Below, piece after piece: positions 53,221 to 63,013 of a stretch of DNA of 64,000 bases. Under the pieces are notes generated by a model. That model saw only the letters and a program-made list of their open reading frames with translations. It was not told the DNA's origin and ran no database searches. Where the stretch lies: positions 1 through 64,000 of the forward strand of contig JAETSX010000008.1 of assembly GCA_021769425.1 (NCBI GenBank). Direction: 5' to 3'. Source of the DNA: Eubacterium sp. (GTDB taxonomy: Bacteria; Bacillota; Clostridia; Lachnospirales; Lachnospiraceae). The position numbers were made by a program, and so were the translations under genes. Each line of letters starts with the position of its first letter. The stretch's first letter is position 1.

Positions 53221-54576
53221 ATGCAGATTATCATTGTGGGTTGTGGAAATGTCGGCACAACTCTGACAGAACAGTTAAGCAAGGAAGGACATAATATTAC
53301 GGTAATAGACAGAGATCCGCAGAAAGCGGAATCTGTGGCTAATCGGTTTGACGTGATGGGAATTGTAGGCAACGGAGCAAGCTTTGCAGTACAGAATGAA
53401 GCGGGGATAGGGGAAGCGGATTTGATGATAGCGGTAACTACGTCAGACGAATTGAATCTGCTCTGCTGCCTGATCGCCAGAAAAGCGGGAGGCTGCAACA
53501 CGGTTGCCCGGGTGCGCAATCCCATTTACAATCGGGAAATTACATACATCAAAGAGGAACTGGGCCTGTCCATGGTAATTAATCCGGAATATGCGGCCGC
53601 CAGTGAAATTGCCCGATTGCTGAAATTCCCTTCCGCCATTAAGGTGGACAGTTTCGCCAAAGGAAGAGTGGAACTTTTAAAATGCAGGCTTGGAGAAGGC
53701 TCCATATTGGATGGAAAGCCATTGACGTATATTTCCGGCGGCCTGCATTGCGATGTGTTGATTTGCGCGGTGGAACGGGGAGAGGAGGTCTTTATCCCTT
53801 CCGGCAATTTCCGGCTGCAGGAAAAGGATGTAATTTCCATTGTTGCTTCTTCCAGGAAGGCCAATGAATTTTTCCGGAAAATCGGAATGACCACCAACCG
53901 GATTAAAAACTGTATGATTATCGGCGGCGGAGAAACCACCTACTATCTGGCAAAACAGCTTTTGCCTATGGGAATCGAGATTAAAATTGTCGAGCAGAAC
54001 AAAGAACGGTGCAATGAGCTGAGCGAGCTTCTGCCCCAGGCTATGATTATCCACGGGGACGGGACAGAGCGCAATCTGCTGTATGAAGAGGGAATGCCCA
54101 AAGCCCATTCCTTCGTGGCCTGGACAAATCTGGACGAAGAAAATATTATGTTAAGCCTGTTTGCTAAAAGCGTGTCAAAAGCCAAAACCATTACCAAGGT
54201 GCACAGGATTGCCTATGATGAGATTATTGACAGCATGGATTTGGGAAGCGTGCTGTACCCCAAGTATATTACGGCGGAATATATTATCCAGTATGTGCGG
54301 GCCATGCAGAATTCCATCGGCAGTAACATCGAAACGTTATATCAGTTAATTGAAGATAAAGTAGAAGCGCTGGAATTCAGAGTGCAGGAAAGATCCGCCC
54401 TTGTGGGAATCCCCCTGATGGAATTGGAACTTAAGGAAAATCTGCTGATTGCCTGCATCAACCGGAGAGGAACGATTATTACTCCGGGAGGGCAGGATAC
54501 CATAGAATTGGGAGATACCGTAGTGGTAGTGACAACAAATCAGGGCTTCCATGACCTGAAAGATATCTTGAAATAG
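53221..54576 (+). CDS. trkA: Trk potassium uptake regulatory protein TrkA
   Basis: 451 residues with two RCK repeats. Each half begins with a nucleotide-binding Rossmann motif: IIVGCGNVGTTL (1-15) and MIIGGGETTYYLA (about 230), and each ends with a TrkA-C domain. It binds NAD(H)/ATP and gates TrkH from the cytoplasm. It lies 17 bases before trkH in an operon. Confidence 0.93.
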   Translation: MQIIIVGCGNVGTTLTEQLSKEGHNITVIDRDPQKAESVANRFDVMGIVGNGASFAVQNEAGIGEADLMIAVTTSDELNLLCCLIARKAGGCNTVARVRNPIYNREITYIKEELGLSMVINPEYAAASEIARLLKFPSAIKVDSFAKGRVELLKCRLGEGSILDGKPLTYISGGLHCDVLICAVERGEEVFIPSGNFRLQEKDVISIVASSRKANEFFRKIGMTTNRIKNCMIIGGGETTYYLAKQLLPMGIEIKIVEQNKERCNELSELLPQAMIIHGDGTERNLLYEEGMPKAHSFVAWTNLDEENIMLSLFAKSVSKAKTITKVHRIAYDEIIDSMDLGSVLYPKYITAEYIIQYVRAMQNSIGSNIETLYQLIEDKVEALEFRVQERSALVGIPLMELELKENLLIACINRRGTIITPGGQDTIELGDTVVVVTTNQGFHDLKDILK

Positions 54577-54593
54577 GCGGAGGAAACAGACAA

Positions 54594-56033
54594 ATGAATT
54601 ATTCAATTATCCGATATCTTCTTTGCCGGGTGCTGGAATTTCAGGCAATGTTTCTGGCCCTTCCCTGTATCGCTGCTCTGATTTACCGGGAAAGGGAAGG
54701 CTGGGCTTATGCGGCAGTCTTGGCAGGCTGTCTTTTGGCTGGAACCCTGGGGAAAATGAAAAAGCCGGGGAGCAATGTATTTTATGCACGGGAAGGATTT
54801 GTGGCAGTGTCTTTAAGCTGGATTGTGTTAAGCCTGACCGGTGCGCTGCCTTTGTTTTTGTCCGGGGAATTCCCCAGTTATACGGATGCGCTGTTTGAAA
54901 CCATTTCCGGACTGACTACTACAGGGGCAAGTATTTTGGGAGATGTGGAGGCGTTGTCTAAGTGCAACCTGTTCTGGCGCAGTTTTACCCACTGGATTGG
55001 GGGAATGGGCGTTCTGGTTTTGATTATGGCGGTCCTGCCGTTAGCGGGCGGATATAATATGCACCTGATGCGGGCGGAAAGCCCGGGGCCTACCGTTGGA
55101 AAACTGGTTCCCAGGGTGAAAAATACAGCCAGAAACCTGTATAAGATGTACATCGTCCTGACAATTATTGAGATAATTCTGCTGTTGATTACGGGTATGT
55201 CTGTGTTTGAGTCCATGACTTTGTCCTTCGGCACGGCAGGTACGGGAGGATTTGGGGTTTTAAATGACAGTATCGGCAGTTACCGCATGATTTCCCAGGG
55301 AATTATCACAATTTTCATGATATTGTTTGGGATTAATTTTAATGTGTATTATTTTCTCTGGCAGAAAAAATATCTGTCGGCGCTGCATCACGAAGAGATG
55401 CGGTATTATCTGGGGATTATCCTGGGAGCAGTGCTGATGATTACGATTAATATCAGGGGCAGCTTCAAAACCGTGTTTGACGCTTTTCACCATGCATCTT
55501 TTCAGGTGGCCTCCATTATTACCACCACAGGATATTCCACCGCAGATTTTAACCAGTGGCCGGAATTTTCAAAGGTTGTGCTGGTGTTCCTGATGTTTAT
55601 CGGAGCCTGTGCGGGCAGTACCGGAGGCGGAATCAAGGTTTCCCGCGTGGTCATTATGCTGAAGCTGGTGAAAAATGAATTGTCCTATCTGATTCACCCT
55701 AAGCGGGTGCGCCAGATCCATTTTGAAAAGCATGTGGTAAATAAAGATGTGCTGCGGTCTATTTCCGTATTTTTTATTGCATATGCCATAATCTACGGTG
55801 CGTCAATGCTGCTGATTTCCCTGGATGAGCTGGATTTTACCACGAATTTTACGGCAGTGGCGGCGACTTTGAACAACATCGGACCGGGACTTGGGCAGGT
55901 GGGGCCTGCGGAAAACTTCTCCGTGTATTCCCAGCCGGCCAAATATGTGCTGATGTTTGATATGCTGGCCGGACGGTTGGAACTGTTTCCGATGCTGCTG
56001 CTGTTTGCACCCTCAACCTGGAAACGAAGATAA
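54594..56033 (+). CDS. trkH: Trk/Ktr potassium channel subunit TrkH
   Basis: 479-residue membrane pore for K+ uptake. The four selectivity-filter loops of the family are recognisable: [32 protein letters not shown] and the last loop near LNNIGPGLG. About ten to twelve spans. Operon partner of trkA. Confidence 0.93.
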   Translation: MNYSIIRYLLCRVLEFQAMFLALPCIAALIYREREGWAYAAVLAGCLLAGTLGKMKKPGSNVFYAREGFVAVSLSWIVLSLTGALPLFLSGEFPSYTDALFETISGLTTTGASILGDVEALSKCNLFWRSFTHWIGGMGVLVLIMAVLPLAGGYNMHLMRAESPGPTVGKLVPRVKNTARNLYKMYIVLTIIEIILLLITGMSVFESMTLSFGTAGTGGFGVLNDSIGSYRMISQGIITIFMILFGINFNVYYFLWQKKYLSALHHEEMRYYLGIILGAVLMITINIRGSFKTVFDAFHHASFQVASIITTTGYSTADFNQWPEFSKVVLVFLMFIGACAGSTGGGIKVSRVVIMLKLVKNELSYLIHPKRVRQIHFEKHVVNKDVLRSISVFFIAYAIIYGASMLLISLDELDFTTNFTAVAATLNNIGPGLGQVGPAENFSVYSQPAKYVLMFDMLAGRLELFPMLLLFAPSTWKRR

Positions 56034-56063
56034 GATTCGGAATAAAGAAAGGACGGCGGAACA

Positions 56064-56294
56064 TTGCGTCAGATGGAATTTAAAATGGAGCGGACAGGTC
56101 TGCTGAAAGAAGGAGATGTGCTTCCGGTCAGTGAAGGAAAGCTGCCTACTTCTTATTACTATACATTGGGAAAAGCTTATGCCATGTCCGCCAATTACGG
56201 GTTCAGTGAACGGCTGAAATCCACAGAAGGAAAAGTGGTGAAAGTTCACGAGACGCCGAAGGGTTTTTTTGTAACAGTGGAATTTGATGAATAA
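56064..56294 (+). CDS. Small conserved-looking protein of unknown function
   Basis: 76 residues, mixed charge, no signal or span. The sequence GKVVKVHETPKGFFVTVEFDE suggests a small beta-barrel or OB-like end, but no family is recognised. TTG 56064 (GGCGGAACA upstream) or ATG 56073 could start it. It follows trkH by 30 bases. Confidence 0.6.
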   Translation: MRQMEFKMERTGLLKEGDVLPVSEGKLPTSYYYTLGKAYAMSANYGFSERLKSTEGKVVKVHETPKGFFVTVEFDE

Positions 56295-56404
56295 TGGGAA
56301 GGCGCTTCTGAAACTGGCCCACTGAAAAATATATTTTCAGCCATATAGCTCAGAATGATTTTTCTCATACAGGACAGAAGAAGTATTCCCAAAAGGAAGG
56401 GCAC

Positions 56405-56650
56405 ATGGAAGACAGAGTAGCCATCATAGGCATTATTGTGGAAGAGGCATCTTCCATTGAAGAATTGAACCAGATTCTTCATGCATACGGAGAATATATT
56501 ATCGGAAGAATGGGAATTCCCTATCCGAAAAAAGGAATTAATATTATCAGCATTGCAGTGGATGCGCCCCAGAATGTCATCAGTGCATTGTCCGGAAAAC
56601 TGGGAAAACTGCAGGGGGTAAGCAGTAAAACTGCCTATTCCAAAGTATAG
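56405..56650 (+). CDS. TM1266-type iron-only hydrogenase system regulator
   Basis: 81 residues: RVAIIGIIVEE, HAYGEYIIGRMGIPYP and INIISIAVDAPQNVISALSGKLG match the TM1266 family, which has an ACT/NikR-C-like fold and is found with [FeFe]-hydrogenase maturation genes. It precedes hydF, which supports the assignment. No DNA-binding domain is present, so the regulatory mechanism is unclear. Confidence 0.87.
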   Translation: MEDRVAIIGIIVEEASSIEELNQILHAYGEYIIGRMGIPYPKKGINIISIAVDAPQNVISALSGKLGKLQGVSSKTAYSKV

Positions 56651-56696
56651 AAGGCAAAGCAGGGGGAAGCCATGAACCGGAATTTTCCACTGCTTG

Positions 56697-56758
56697 GGAA
56701 CTGTTAAGAAATAACTTGTGAATAGTGCGCAGGATCTTTCTTAACAGTTCCTTATTTG
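56697..56758 (+). terminator. Hairpin between the TM1266-type gene and hydF
   Basis: A 15-bp perfect stem GGAACTGTTAAGAAA/TTTCTTAACAGTTCC (56697-56711, 56737-56751) with a 25-base loop and T-rich bases after it. It could end the first gene or attenuate hydF. Confidence 0.65.
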
Positions 56759-56795
56759 TTATGATGAAACATTGAAAGAACAGGAGGGATATGCT

Positions 56796-58013
56796 ATGAG
56801 CTTAAATCATACGCCGGGCGCGGAACGTGTCCACATTGGGTTTTTCGGAAGAAGGAATGCAGGGAAGTCCAGCGTGGTAAATGCAGTGACGGGACAGGAG
56901 CTTGCAGTAGTGTCAGAAGTGAAAGGGACTACCACGGACCCGGTGCAGAAAGCCATGGAGCTTCTGCCCGTGGGACCGGTGGTGGTGATTGACACGCCGG
57001 GATTTGATGACGAAGGAGCCCTGGGGGAACTGCGGATCAGAAAGACCAGGCAGATTCTGAATAAAACAGATGCGGCGGTTCTGGTTGTGGATGGAACTGG
57101 TGAGGCCTCAGAAGCAGATCGGGAACTGCTCAAATTGTTTCAGGAGAAACACATTCCTTTTCTGACCGCCGTAAATAAAGCGGATATATCCGAAGAAGAG
57201 ACGCTGGAAAAAAAGTTTGGAGAATATGAAAACTGCATCAGCGTCAGCGCCAAAACGGGGTTTCATATCCGGGAATTAAAAGAAAAAATAGCAGGCCTTG
57301 TGCAGGGTCAGCCGTCTGGGAAGAGGATAGTGGGAGATTTATTAGCTCCTGGGGATACGGCAGTGCTGGTGACGCCCATTGACAAGGCTGCGCCCAAAGG
57401 CAGGTTAATTCTGCCCCAGCAGCAGACGATACGGGATATTCTGGAATCGGACGCCGCCGCCTTTGTGGTAAAAGAAAATGGATTGAAGGATGCCTTGAAG
57501 AATCTTGGGAAGAAGCCGGCTATGGTAATTACGGACAGCCAGGTTTTTGGGAAAGTCAGTGCAGATACGCCAAAGGATATTCCGTTGACTTCTTTTTCCA
57601 TTCTCTTCGCCCGATATAAAGGGAATCTGCAGACTGTTGTAAGAGGTGCGGCGGCTATTGGATCTCTGCAGAAGGGAGATCGGGTGCTGATTTCCGAAGG
57701 ATGTACTCACCATCGCCAGTGCGAGGATATCGGTTCCGTAAAATTGCCCCGCTGGCTGAAGGAATATGCCGGAAAGGAGCTGGCCGTTGAGCTTACCTCC
57801 GGCACGGAGTTTCCGGAGGATTTATCTTTGTATCGCCTGATTATCCACTGCGGCGGCTGTATGCTGAATGAACGTGAGATGAAGAGCCGGCTGGAATGCG
57901 CAAAGGAGCAGGGAGTTCCCATGACTAATTATGGAATAGCAATTGCCTATATGCAGGGAATTTTAAGACGGAGCGTGGAATTGTTTCCGCAGGTTTTAGC
58001 CGAACTGGACTAA
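56796..58013 (+). CDS. hydF: [FeFe]-hydrogenase H-cluster maturation GTPase HydF
   Basis: 405 residues. GTPase domain: GRRNAGKSSVVNA (P-loop), KGTTTDPV, DTPGFDDEG and NKAD. A dimerisation domain follows, and the C-terminal Fe-S region has CTHHRQCEDIG and HCGGCMLN providing Cys/His ligands. HydF is the scaffold on which HydE and HydG build the diiron subcluster; those genes are not in this window. ATG 56796 follows AGGAGGG. Confidence 0.93.
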   Translation: MSLNHTPGAERVHIGFFGRRNAGKSSVVNAVTGQELAVVSEVKGTTTDPVQKAMELLPVGPVVVIDTPGFDDEGALGELRIRKTRQILNKTDAAVLVVDGTGEASEADRELLKLFQEKHIPFLTAVNKADISEEETLEKKFGEYENCISVSAKTGFHIRELKEKIAGLVQGQPSGKRIVGDLLAPGDTAVLVTPIDKAAPKGRLILPQQQTIRDILESDAAAFVVKENGLKDALKNLGKKPAMVITDSQVFGKVSADTPKDIPLTSFSILFARYKGNLQTVVRGAAAIGSLQKGDRVLISEGCTHHRQCEDIGSVKLPRWLKEYAGKELAVELTSGTEFPEDLSLYRLIIHCGGCMLNEREMKSRLECAKEQGVPMTNYGIAIAYMQGILRRSVELFPQVLAELD

Positions 58014-58070
58014 AATAGATCTGCCGTTTGGCAAAATTAAAAATCAATTTGTGCAAGCTGTCTGGAGGTT

Positions 58071-59171
58071 ATGTCATTGAAAAACAAAGAACGTATCAAA
58101 ACTATGATTCTGCACCGATTTTTTGCCAAAATGCTCCAGGCGTCTGCGGCATGCATGGTTTTTCTTGTGTTATGCCTGTTTTTGGGAAAAAACATTCTGG
58201 GTTCTTACATCTGGTACGGCACAGAAGGGATTTATCCTCTGATTCATTGGATTTCCGATCATCAGGGGATTTTTGTGCTGCTGTTGTTTCTGACAGGAAC
58301 GCTGGGTATCGGCAGCTTTTACTGGGTGAAGCTTCTGAATTATTTTCAGGAAGTATTAGAGGCCATGGAACGGCTGAACGGGGAATCGGATTTGATTCAG
58401 CTGCGGCCGGATCTTCGGGAAGTGGAGCAGTATATGAATGAAATTCAGATGCAGAACCAGCGGAACGAACAGAGGGCCAGGGAAGCAGAGCAGCGCAAAA
58501 ATGATTTGATTGTATATCTGGCCCATGATTTAAAGACACCGCTGACTTCGGTAATTGGTTATCTGACTTTATTGAGGGACGAGAGGCAGATCTCGCCGGA
58601 ACTGCAGAAAAAGTACCTGGCGGTTTCCCTGAAAAAAGCAGAGCGCCTGGAGGAATTGATTAACGAATTTTTTGAGATTACCAGGTTTAACCTGACTCAT
58701 TTAGAACTGGAACAGTCCACCGTTTCTCTGGATATCATGCTGGAACAGACCGCATACGAGTTCCAGCCTGTATTTGCAGAAAAACATCTAACCTGTGAAC
58801 TGAAGCAGGAGTCAGGGCCGTTGAAAATCACCTGTGATCCGGATAAGCTGCAGCGTGTCTTTGATAATCTTCTGCGGAATGCCGCGCTCTACAGTTATGA
58901 AGACAGTGTCATCATCATTCGGACAAGACTTGAGGATCCCAATGTCTGCATTCAGGTGGAAAATCAGGGAGCTACGATACCCAGGGAAAAGCTGAACCGG
59001 ATTTTTGAGCAGTTTTTCCGGTTAGACAGCGCAAGGCAGAGCAAAAGCGGCGGAGCCGGTCTGGGGCTTGCCATTGCCAGGGAAATTGTGCGCCTTCACG
59101 GAGGAAGCATCCAGGCAGAGAGCTTCAGGGAGAGGACAGTGTTTACGGTGAAGCTGCCCGTTGCTTCCTGA
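58071..59171 (+). CDS. Two-span sensor histidine kinase without a response regulator
   Basis: 366 residues. Two membrane spans (about 20-42 and 64-86) enclose a very short outer loop of about 20 residues. Then come a HAMP-like linker, the phospho-accepting His152 in YLAHDLKTPLTS, the N box VFDNLLRNAALYS, and the G boxes SGGAGLGLAIAREI. It resembles the VanS group of wall-sensing kinases. No response regulator lies beside it; it follows hydF by 57 bases. ATG 58071 follows TCTGGAGG. Confidence 0.88.
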   Translation: MSLKNKERIKTMILHRFFAKMLQASAACMVFLVLCLFLGKNILGSYIWYGTEGIYPLIHWISDHQGIFVLLLFLTGTLGIGSFYWVKLLNYFQEVLEAMERLNGESDLIQLRPDLREVEQYMNEIQMQNQRNEQRAREAEQRKNDLIVYLAHDLKTPLTSVIGYLTLLRDERQISPELQKKYLAVSLKKAERLEELINEFFEITRFNLTHLELEQSTVSLDIMLEQTAYEFQPVFAEKHLTCELKQESGPLKITCDPDKLQRVFDNLLRNAALYSYEDSVIIIRTRLEDPNVCIQVENQGATIPREKLNRIFEQFFRLDSARQSKSGGAGLGLAIAREIVRLHGGSIQAESFRERTVFTVKLPVAS

Positions 59172-59222
59172 TAGATAAGGAACAAATAATCTTCCAGGGC
59201 GCTGTTCTTATAACATAGTAAA

Positions 59223-59299
59223 CTTCCATTATGCTCAGCCTGTCGTGCGACGGGCCGCATGGCCATCCATACTATGGAAGTCGGAGATTTTCATAGTAA
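59223..59299. repeat. Dispersed hairpin family 3, single reverse copy
   Basis: 77 bp containing TGTCGTGCGACGGGCC, CATGGCCATCC and ACTATGGAAGTC/GATTTTCATAGT. Confidence 0.9.
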
Positions 59300-59422
59300 T
59301 ATGGCGGAAATACGGCGGAATTAAGAAAAACTTAAATATTTTGCGAGAAAAAACGAGAGAACCCATAAACTCTTTTTCTTATAATAATAAAAAGAAAAAT
59401 GCAGGAGAAAGAAGGAGTGTTT

Positions 59423-60340
59423 ATGGGACAGAAGGCTTTGCAGCAGACAAAAAACCATGATTGGGAATTGCAGGTAATTCCGGGGACCTATTATATAGAT
59501 TTTGATCGGGAGGATAAGTGCAGGCGGTCAGGAGGCAGGCAGAGAAAATCGTCTGCAAGACGCAGGAAAAGAAGGAAAAGCCGCAGAATCGGCAAAATAC
59601 TGGCGGGGGCCGCTGCAGTGTATCTGCTTGCAGTCAGCCTGCCTGCAGCAGGAAGAGCGCTATTTCAGGGCAGGACAGAATCGGAGAGATTTCTGAACCG
59701 TCTGGAATCGGATCAGGCAGAGGAAGCTTATCCGGAAGAATTGTTAGAGATGCTGGAAAAAAATGAAGAAACCTATGATTTTGTGACAGATTACCCTGAC
59801 CGTGCTGATTATATGGGGAAAGAAATTAATTTGACCGCTGATGATATGGCAGGCCAGGTTCCGCTGCTGATGCAGTGGGACAAGCGCTGGGGATACGACA
59901 GATACGGGCAGGAAATGATAGCTGTGGCAGGCTGCGGCCCCACCTGCATGGCAATGGCATATCTGCATCTCACTGGAGACACATCCATGAATCCCAGGAA
60001 AATGGCGGAATATGCCTGTGAAAGCGGCTTTTGTACAGAGGCAGGAACAAGCTGGGAGTTTTTTACCGCAGGGGCGGCGGGCCTTGGGTTATCCGGACGC
60101 GAGCTTCCATTGGGGGAAACTCAGATAAAAAATGCGTTGGATCAGGGAAATGCGGTGATCTTGAGTATGCGGCCGGGGGATTTTACCACTACCGGGCATT
60201 TCATTTTGCTGCGGGGGTATGATGAAAAAGGGTTTTATGTCAATGATCCCAACAGCAGAAAGAACAGTGAAAAACAGTGGACCTATGATAGAATCAGCGG
60301 GCAGATCAAATGTTTATGGAGCATTGGGATTGAAAGGTAA
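59423..60340 (+). CDS. Membrane-anchored C39-like (papain-fold) peptidase
   Basis: 305 residues. A long basic cytoplasmic head (RRKRRKSRR) precedes one span (about 60-77), so the catalytic domain is outside. The domain begins VPLLMQWDKRWGYDRYG; catalytic Cys171 is in AGCGPTC, His259 is in TGHFILL and NDPNS supplies the third residue, matching the Peptidase_C39_2 group. The substrate is unknown; no bacteriocin exporter is adjacent. ATG 59423 follows AGAAGGAG. Confidence 0.83.
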   Translation: MGQKALQQTKNHDWELQVIPGTYYIDFDREDKCRRSGGRQRKSSARRRKRRKSRRIGKILAGAAAVYLLAVSLPAAGRALFQGRTESERFLNRLESDQAEEAYPEELLEMLEKNEETYDFVTDYPDRADYMGKEINLTADDMAGQVPLLMQWDKRWGYDRYGQEMIAVAGCGPTCMAMAYLHLTGDTSMNPRKMAEYACESGFCTEAGTSWEFFTAGAAGLGLSGRELPLGETQIKNALDQGNAVILSMRPGDFTTTGHFILLRGYDEKGFYVNDPNSRKNSEKQWTYDRISGQIKCLWSIGIER

Positions 60341-60531
60341 GATCTTTCCCTGTGCGAAGAACTGGAACAGGTAGAAAACCAACATGGGGAAATAAAATCT
60401 GATGAAATATGACAGAGGCAGCATAGGAGAATTTTTCGGACACGCTCTGGCGCTGCGAGTGAACAATCTATGTTTCGATGCGGACAGAAAGTTTACATCA
60501 ATTCAATGCCTTGTCTGTCCATTAGAAAAAG

Positions 60532-60588
60532 AAGCCGGGAACTGTCAGCGTCTGTTTTCCCCACCGCTGACAGTTCCCGGTTTCTTTT
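60532..60588. terminator. Strong bidirectional terminator
   Basis: A 19-bp stem with one G-T pair (60532-60550/60565-60583), 14-base loop, and TTTCTTTT after it. It lies between the plus-strand peptidase and the minus-strand pyrG and could serve both. Confidence 0.85.
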
Positions 60589-60655
60589 GTCTCTCAATGT
60601 TTTTTTAAGCGCTTTTCTTGCAATATTGTCCTGTATTTCTTACCATTTCCTGTTT

Positions 60656-60747
60656 TATACTCACGAGCATACTTATTGCCAAATCATTTGCTTTTTTCCT
60701 CAAAGCTATGAACGGTTTTCTGGCAAATGATTTCGCTCACGGATATA
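60656..60747. repeat. Dispersed hairpin family 2, reverse copy
   Basis: TATACTCACGAGC at left and CGCTCACGGATATA at right, with the same bulged hairpin as the copies at 12.1 and 35.4 kb. Confidence 0.88.
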
Positions 60748-60782
60748 GGTATCCTATCTTTCATTTCCCGGCTGTTTTGCTG

Positions 60783-62387
60783 TTACTTTTTCATTTTAAT
60801 TGCGGCTTCTACAAATCCGCGGAACAGCGGATGGGGCCGGTTGGGCCTTGATTTTAATTCCGGATGGGCCTGCGTGGCAATATACCAGGGGTGATCCGGG
60901 ATTTCCACCATTTCCACAATCCGTCCGTCCGGAGAAAGTCCGCATAGTTTCATGCCGTGTTCCGTCAGGACCGAACGGTAATCGTTGTTTACTTCATAAC
61001 GGTGGCGGTGCCTTTCGTGGATGGTATCTGTCCCGTATACCTGATAAGCCCGGGAGGACTTGTCCAGGACACAGGGATATGAACCCAGACGGAGAGTCCC
61101 GCCGATGTCTTCCACGTCACTTTGATCCGGCATCAGCGCTATGACCGGATGTGTGGTGCCGGGATTCAGCTCAATGCTGTGCGCGTCCCGAAGGCCGCAG
61201 ATATGCCGGGCATACTCCACAATGGCAAGCTGCATTCCAAGGCAGAGTCCCAAAAAGGGCACATTATGTTCTCTGGCATATTGGCAGGCAAGGATTTTTC
61301 CGTCAATGCCCCGATCTCCGAATCCGCCGGGCACAAGAATTCCCTGTACATCGCCGAGAATCTGATTAATATTTTCTTCATTTAACAGTTCAGAATCCAC
61401 CCACTTAATATTTACCGTGGCGTGTTCTGCAATTCCGCCGTGTTTCAAAGCTTCCACCACAGAGATATAAGCGTCATGAAGGGAGATATATTTTCCAACC
61501 AGCGCAATTTCCACTTCTTTATCCGGATTGCGCAGGGCGTCCACCATATCAATCCAGTCGGTCAGATCCGGTTTGGGGCAGTCCAGATGGAGACATTCGC
61601 AGGCTACCTGGGCCAGATTTTCTTTTTCCATGGCAAGGGGAGCCTCATAGAGATATTCCACATCCAGATTCTGCAGCACATGGCTGTCCGGCACGTTGCA
61701 GAATAATGCAATCTTATCTTTGATTCCCTGATCCAGGGGGTGTTCGCTGCGGCATACAATAATGTCGGGTTGGATTCCCATTCCCTGCAGTTCTTTGACG
61801 CTTGCCTGGGTGGGTTTGGTCTTAATCTCTCCGGAAGCGGAAATATAGGGAATCAGGGTGACATGGATTAAAATGGCGTTTTCATGGCCGACTTCATGCT
61901 GGAACTGGCGGATAGATTCCAAAAATGGCTGGCTTTCAATATCGCCTACCGTGCCGCCAACTTCGATGATGGCAATGTGAGTTTCCTCCGTGGTGAAATT
62001 GCGGTAAAACCGGCTCTTGATTTCGTTGGTGATATGAGGAATTACCTGAACCGTGCCGCCGCCGTAATCGCCCCGGCGTTCTTTCTGCAGCACAGACCAG
62101 TAAACCTTTCCGGTGGTAACATTGGAATTCTTGCTCAAGTTTTCATCAATAAAACGTTCATAATGTCCCAGATCCAGATCCGTTTCGGCGCCGTCATCCG
62201 TGACAAATACTTCTCCATGCTGAATGGGATTCATTGTACCGGGATCGATGTTAATGTAAGGGTCAAATTTCTGCATGGTAACTTTGTACCCCCGGGCTTT
62301 CAGCAGACGGCCCAGGGAAGCAGCAGTGATTCCCTTGCCAAGACCGGAAACAACTCCACCAGTGACAAAGACGTATTTTACGGGCAT
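60783..62387 (-). CDS. pyrG: CTP synthase
   Basis: 534 residues. Makes CTP from UTP using ATP and glutamine. The N-terminal synthetase domain starts [21 protein letters not shown] and has [11 protein letters not shown]. The C-terminal class I glutaminase has GLCLGMQLA (nucleophile Cys) and the His-x-Glu in THPEL-type [13 protein letters not shown] 62387 is preferred over upstream codons because GGAGGA lies 8 bases before it. A minus-strand TATAAT is at 62444-62439. Confidence 0.95.
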   Translation of the reverse strand: MPVKYVFVTGGVVSGLGKGITAASLGRLLKARGYKVTMQKFDPYINIDPGTMNPIQHGEVFVTDDGAETDLDLGHYERFIDENLSKNSNVTTGKVYWSVLQKERRGDYGGGTVQVIPHITNEIKSRFYRNFTTEETHIAIIEVGGTVGDIESQPFLESIRQFQHEVGHENAILIHVTLIPYISASGEIKTKPTQASVKELQGMGIQPDIIVCRSEHPLDQGIKDKIALFCNVPDSHVLQNLDVEYLYEAPLAMEKENLAQVACECLHLDCPKPDLTDWIDMVDALRNPDKEVEIALVGKYISLHDAYISVVEALKHGGIAEHATVNIKWVDSELLNEENINQILGDVQGILVPGGFGDRGIDGKILACQYAREHNVPFLGLCLGMQLAIVEYARHICGLRDAHSIELNPGTTHPVIALMPDQSDVEDIGGTLRLGSYPCVLDKSSRAYQVYGTDTIHERHRHRYEVNNDYRSVLTEHGMKLCGLSPDGRIVEMVEIPDHPWYIATQAHPELKSRPNRPHPLFRGFVEAAIKMKK

Positions 62388-62503
62388 AGGTAGCTCCTCC
62401 TTTATAGTTGTTCGCATTTTTCGGAATATAACGAATTTATTATACAACCTGTGTGGAAAGAATGCCAGAACTTTTGAAGAAAATATTCAATTTCATAATA
62501 AAT

Positions 62504-62810
62504 TTCCATCATGTTTAGCCAATCATGCGACAGGCCGAATGGCCATCCAGCTATGGAAGTCGGAGACTTTCACAGTAAACCCTCATCATGCTCAGCCTGT
62601 CGTGCGACGGGCCGCATGGCCATCCATGCTATGGAAGTCGGAGACTTTCATAGTAAACTTCCATCATGCTCAGCCTGCCGTTTGGCGGGCCGCATGGCCA
62701 TCCATGCTATGGAAGTCGGAGACTTTCATAGTAAACTTCCATCATGCTCAGCCTGCCGTTTGGCGGGCCGAATGGCCATCCTACTATGGAAGTCGAAGAC
62801 TTTCATAGTA
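62504..62810. repeat. Dispersed hairpin family 3: four reverse tandem copies
   Basis: Four units of about 77-78 bp, the first more diverged (AATCATGCGACAGG). Two small-hairpin versions occur: TGTCGTGCGACGGG and TGCCGTTTGGCGGG. The array lies between the divergent promoters of pyrG and ftsH. Confidence 0.92.
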
Positions 62811-62938
62811 AGAATAAGAATCATCTTTCCGGTTACATACCGGATACTATTACTGGGAAGGATGAAAAACACGGGGCAATATTGAAAAATGTTTATAAAA
62901 ACTTTAGAAATTGTTTCGGAAAGTTTCGGAGAATTGTA

Positions 62939-62967
62939 TTGATTTTCAGAACAAATACACATATAAT
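62939..62967 (+). promoter_or_regulatory. Sigma-A-type promoter of the second ftsH
   Basis: TTGATT (62939-62944), 17 bases and TATAAT (62962-62967), 46 bases before the ATG. Confidence 0.6.
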
Positions 62968-63013
62968 TAAAGATGCTGTGAAACAGAACGTTGCAGCGTG
63001 CAGGAGGAAATAA

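Larger units (their letters stand above)
60341..60782. other. Intergenic region with terminator and hairpin repeat
   Basis: Contains a possible 68-codon frame (60402-60608) that runs through the terminator stem and is not credible, then the terminator at 60532-60583 and the family 2 copy at 60656-60747. Confidence 0.6.

Noticed and set aside
58028-58441. Plus-strand frame overlapping the histidine kinase start
   Set aside because: No family match; the kinase frame has a good ribosome site and full domain content. It is also not a response-regulator remnant.
60402-60608. 68-codon frame after the C39-like peptidase
   Set aside because: Passes through the strong terminator stem and lacks a ribosome site.
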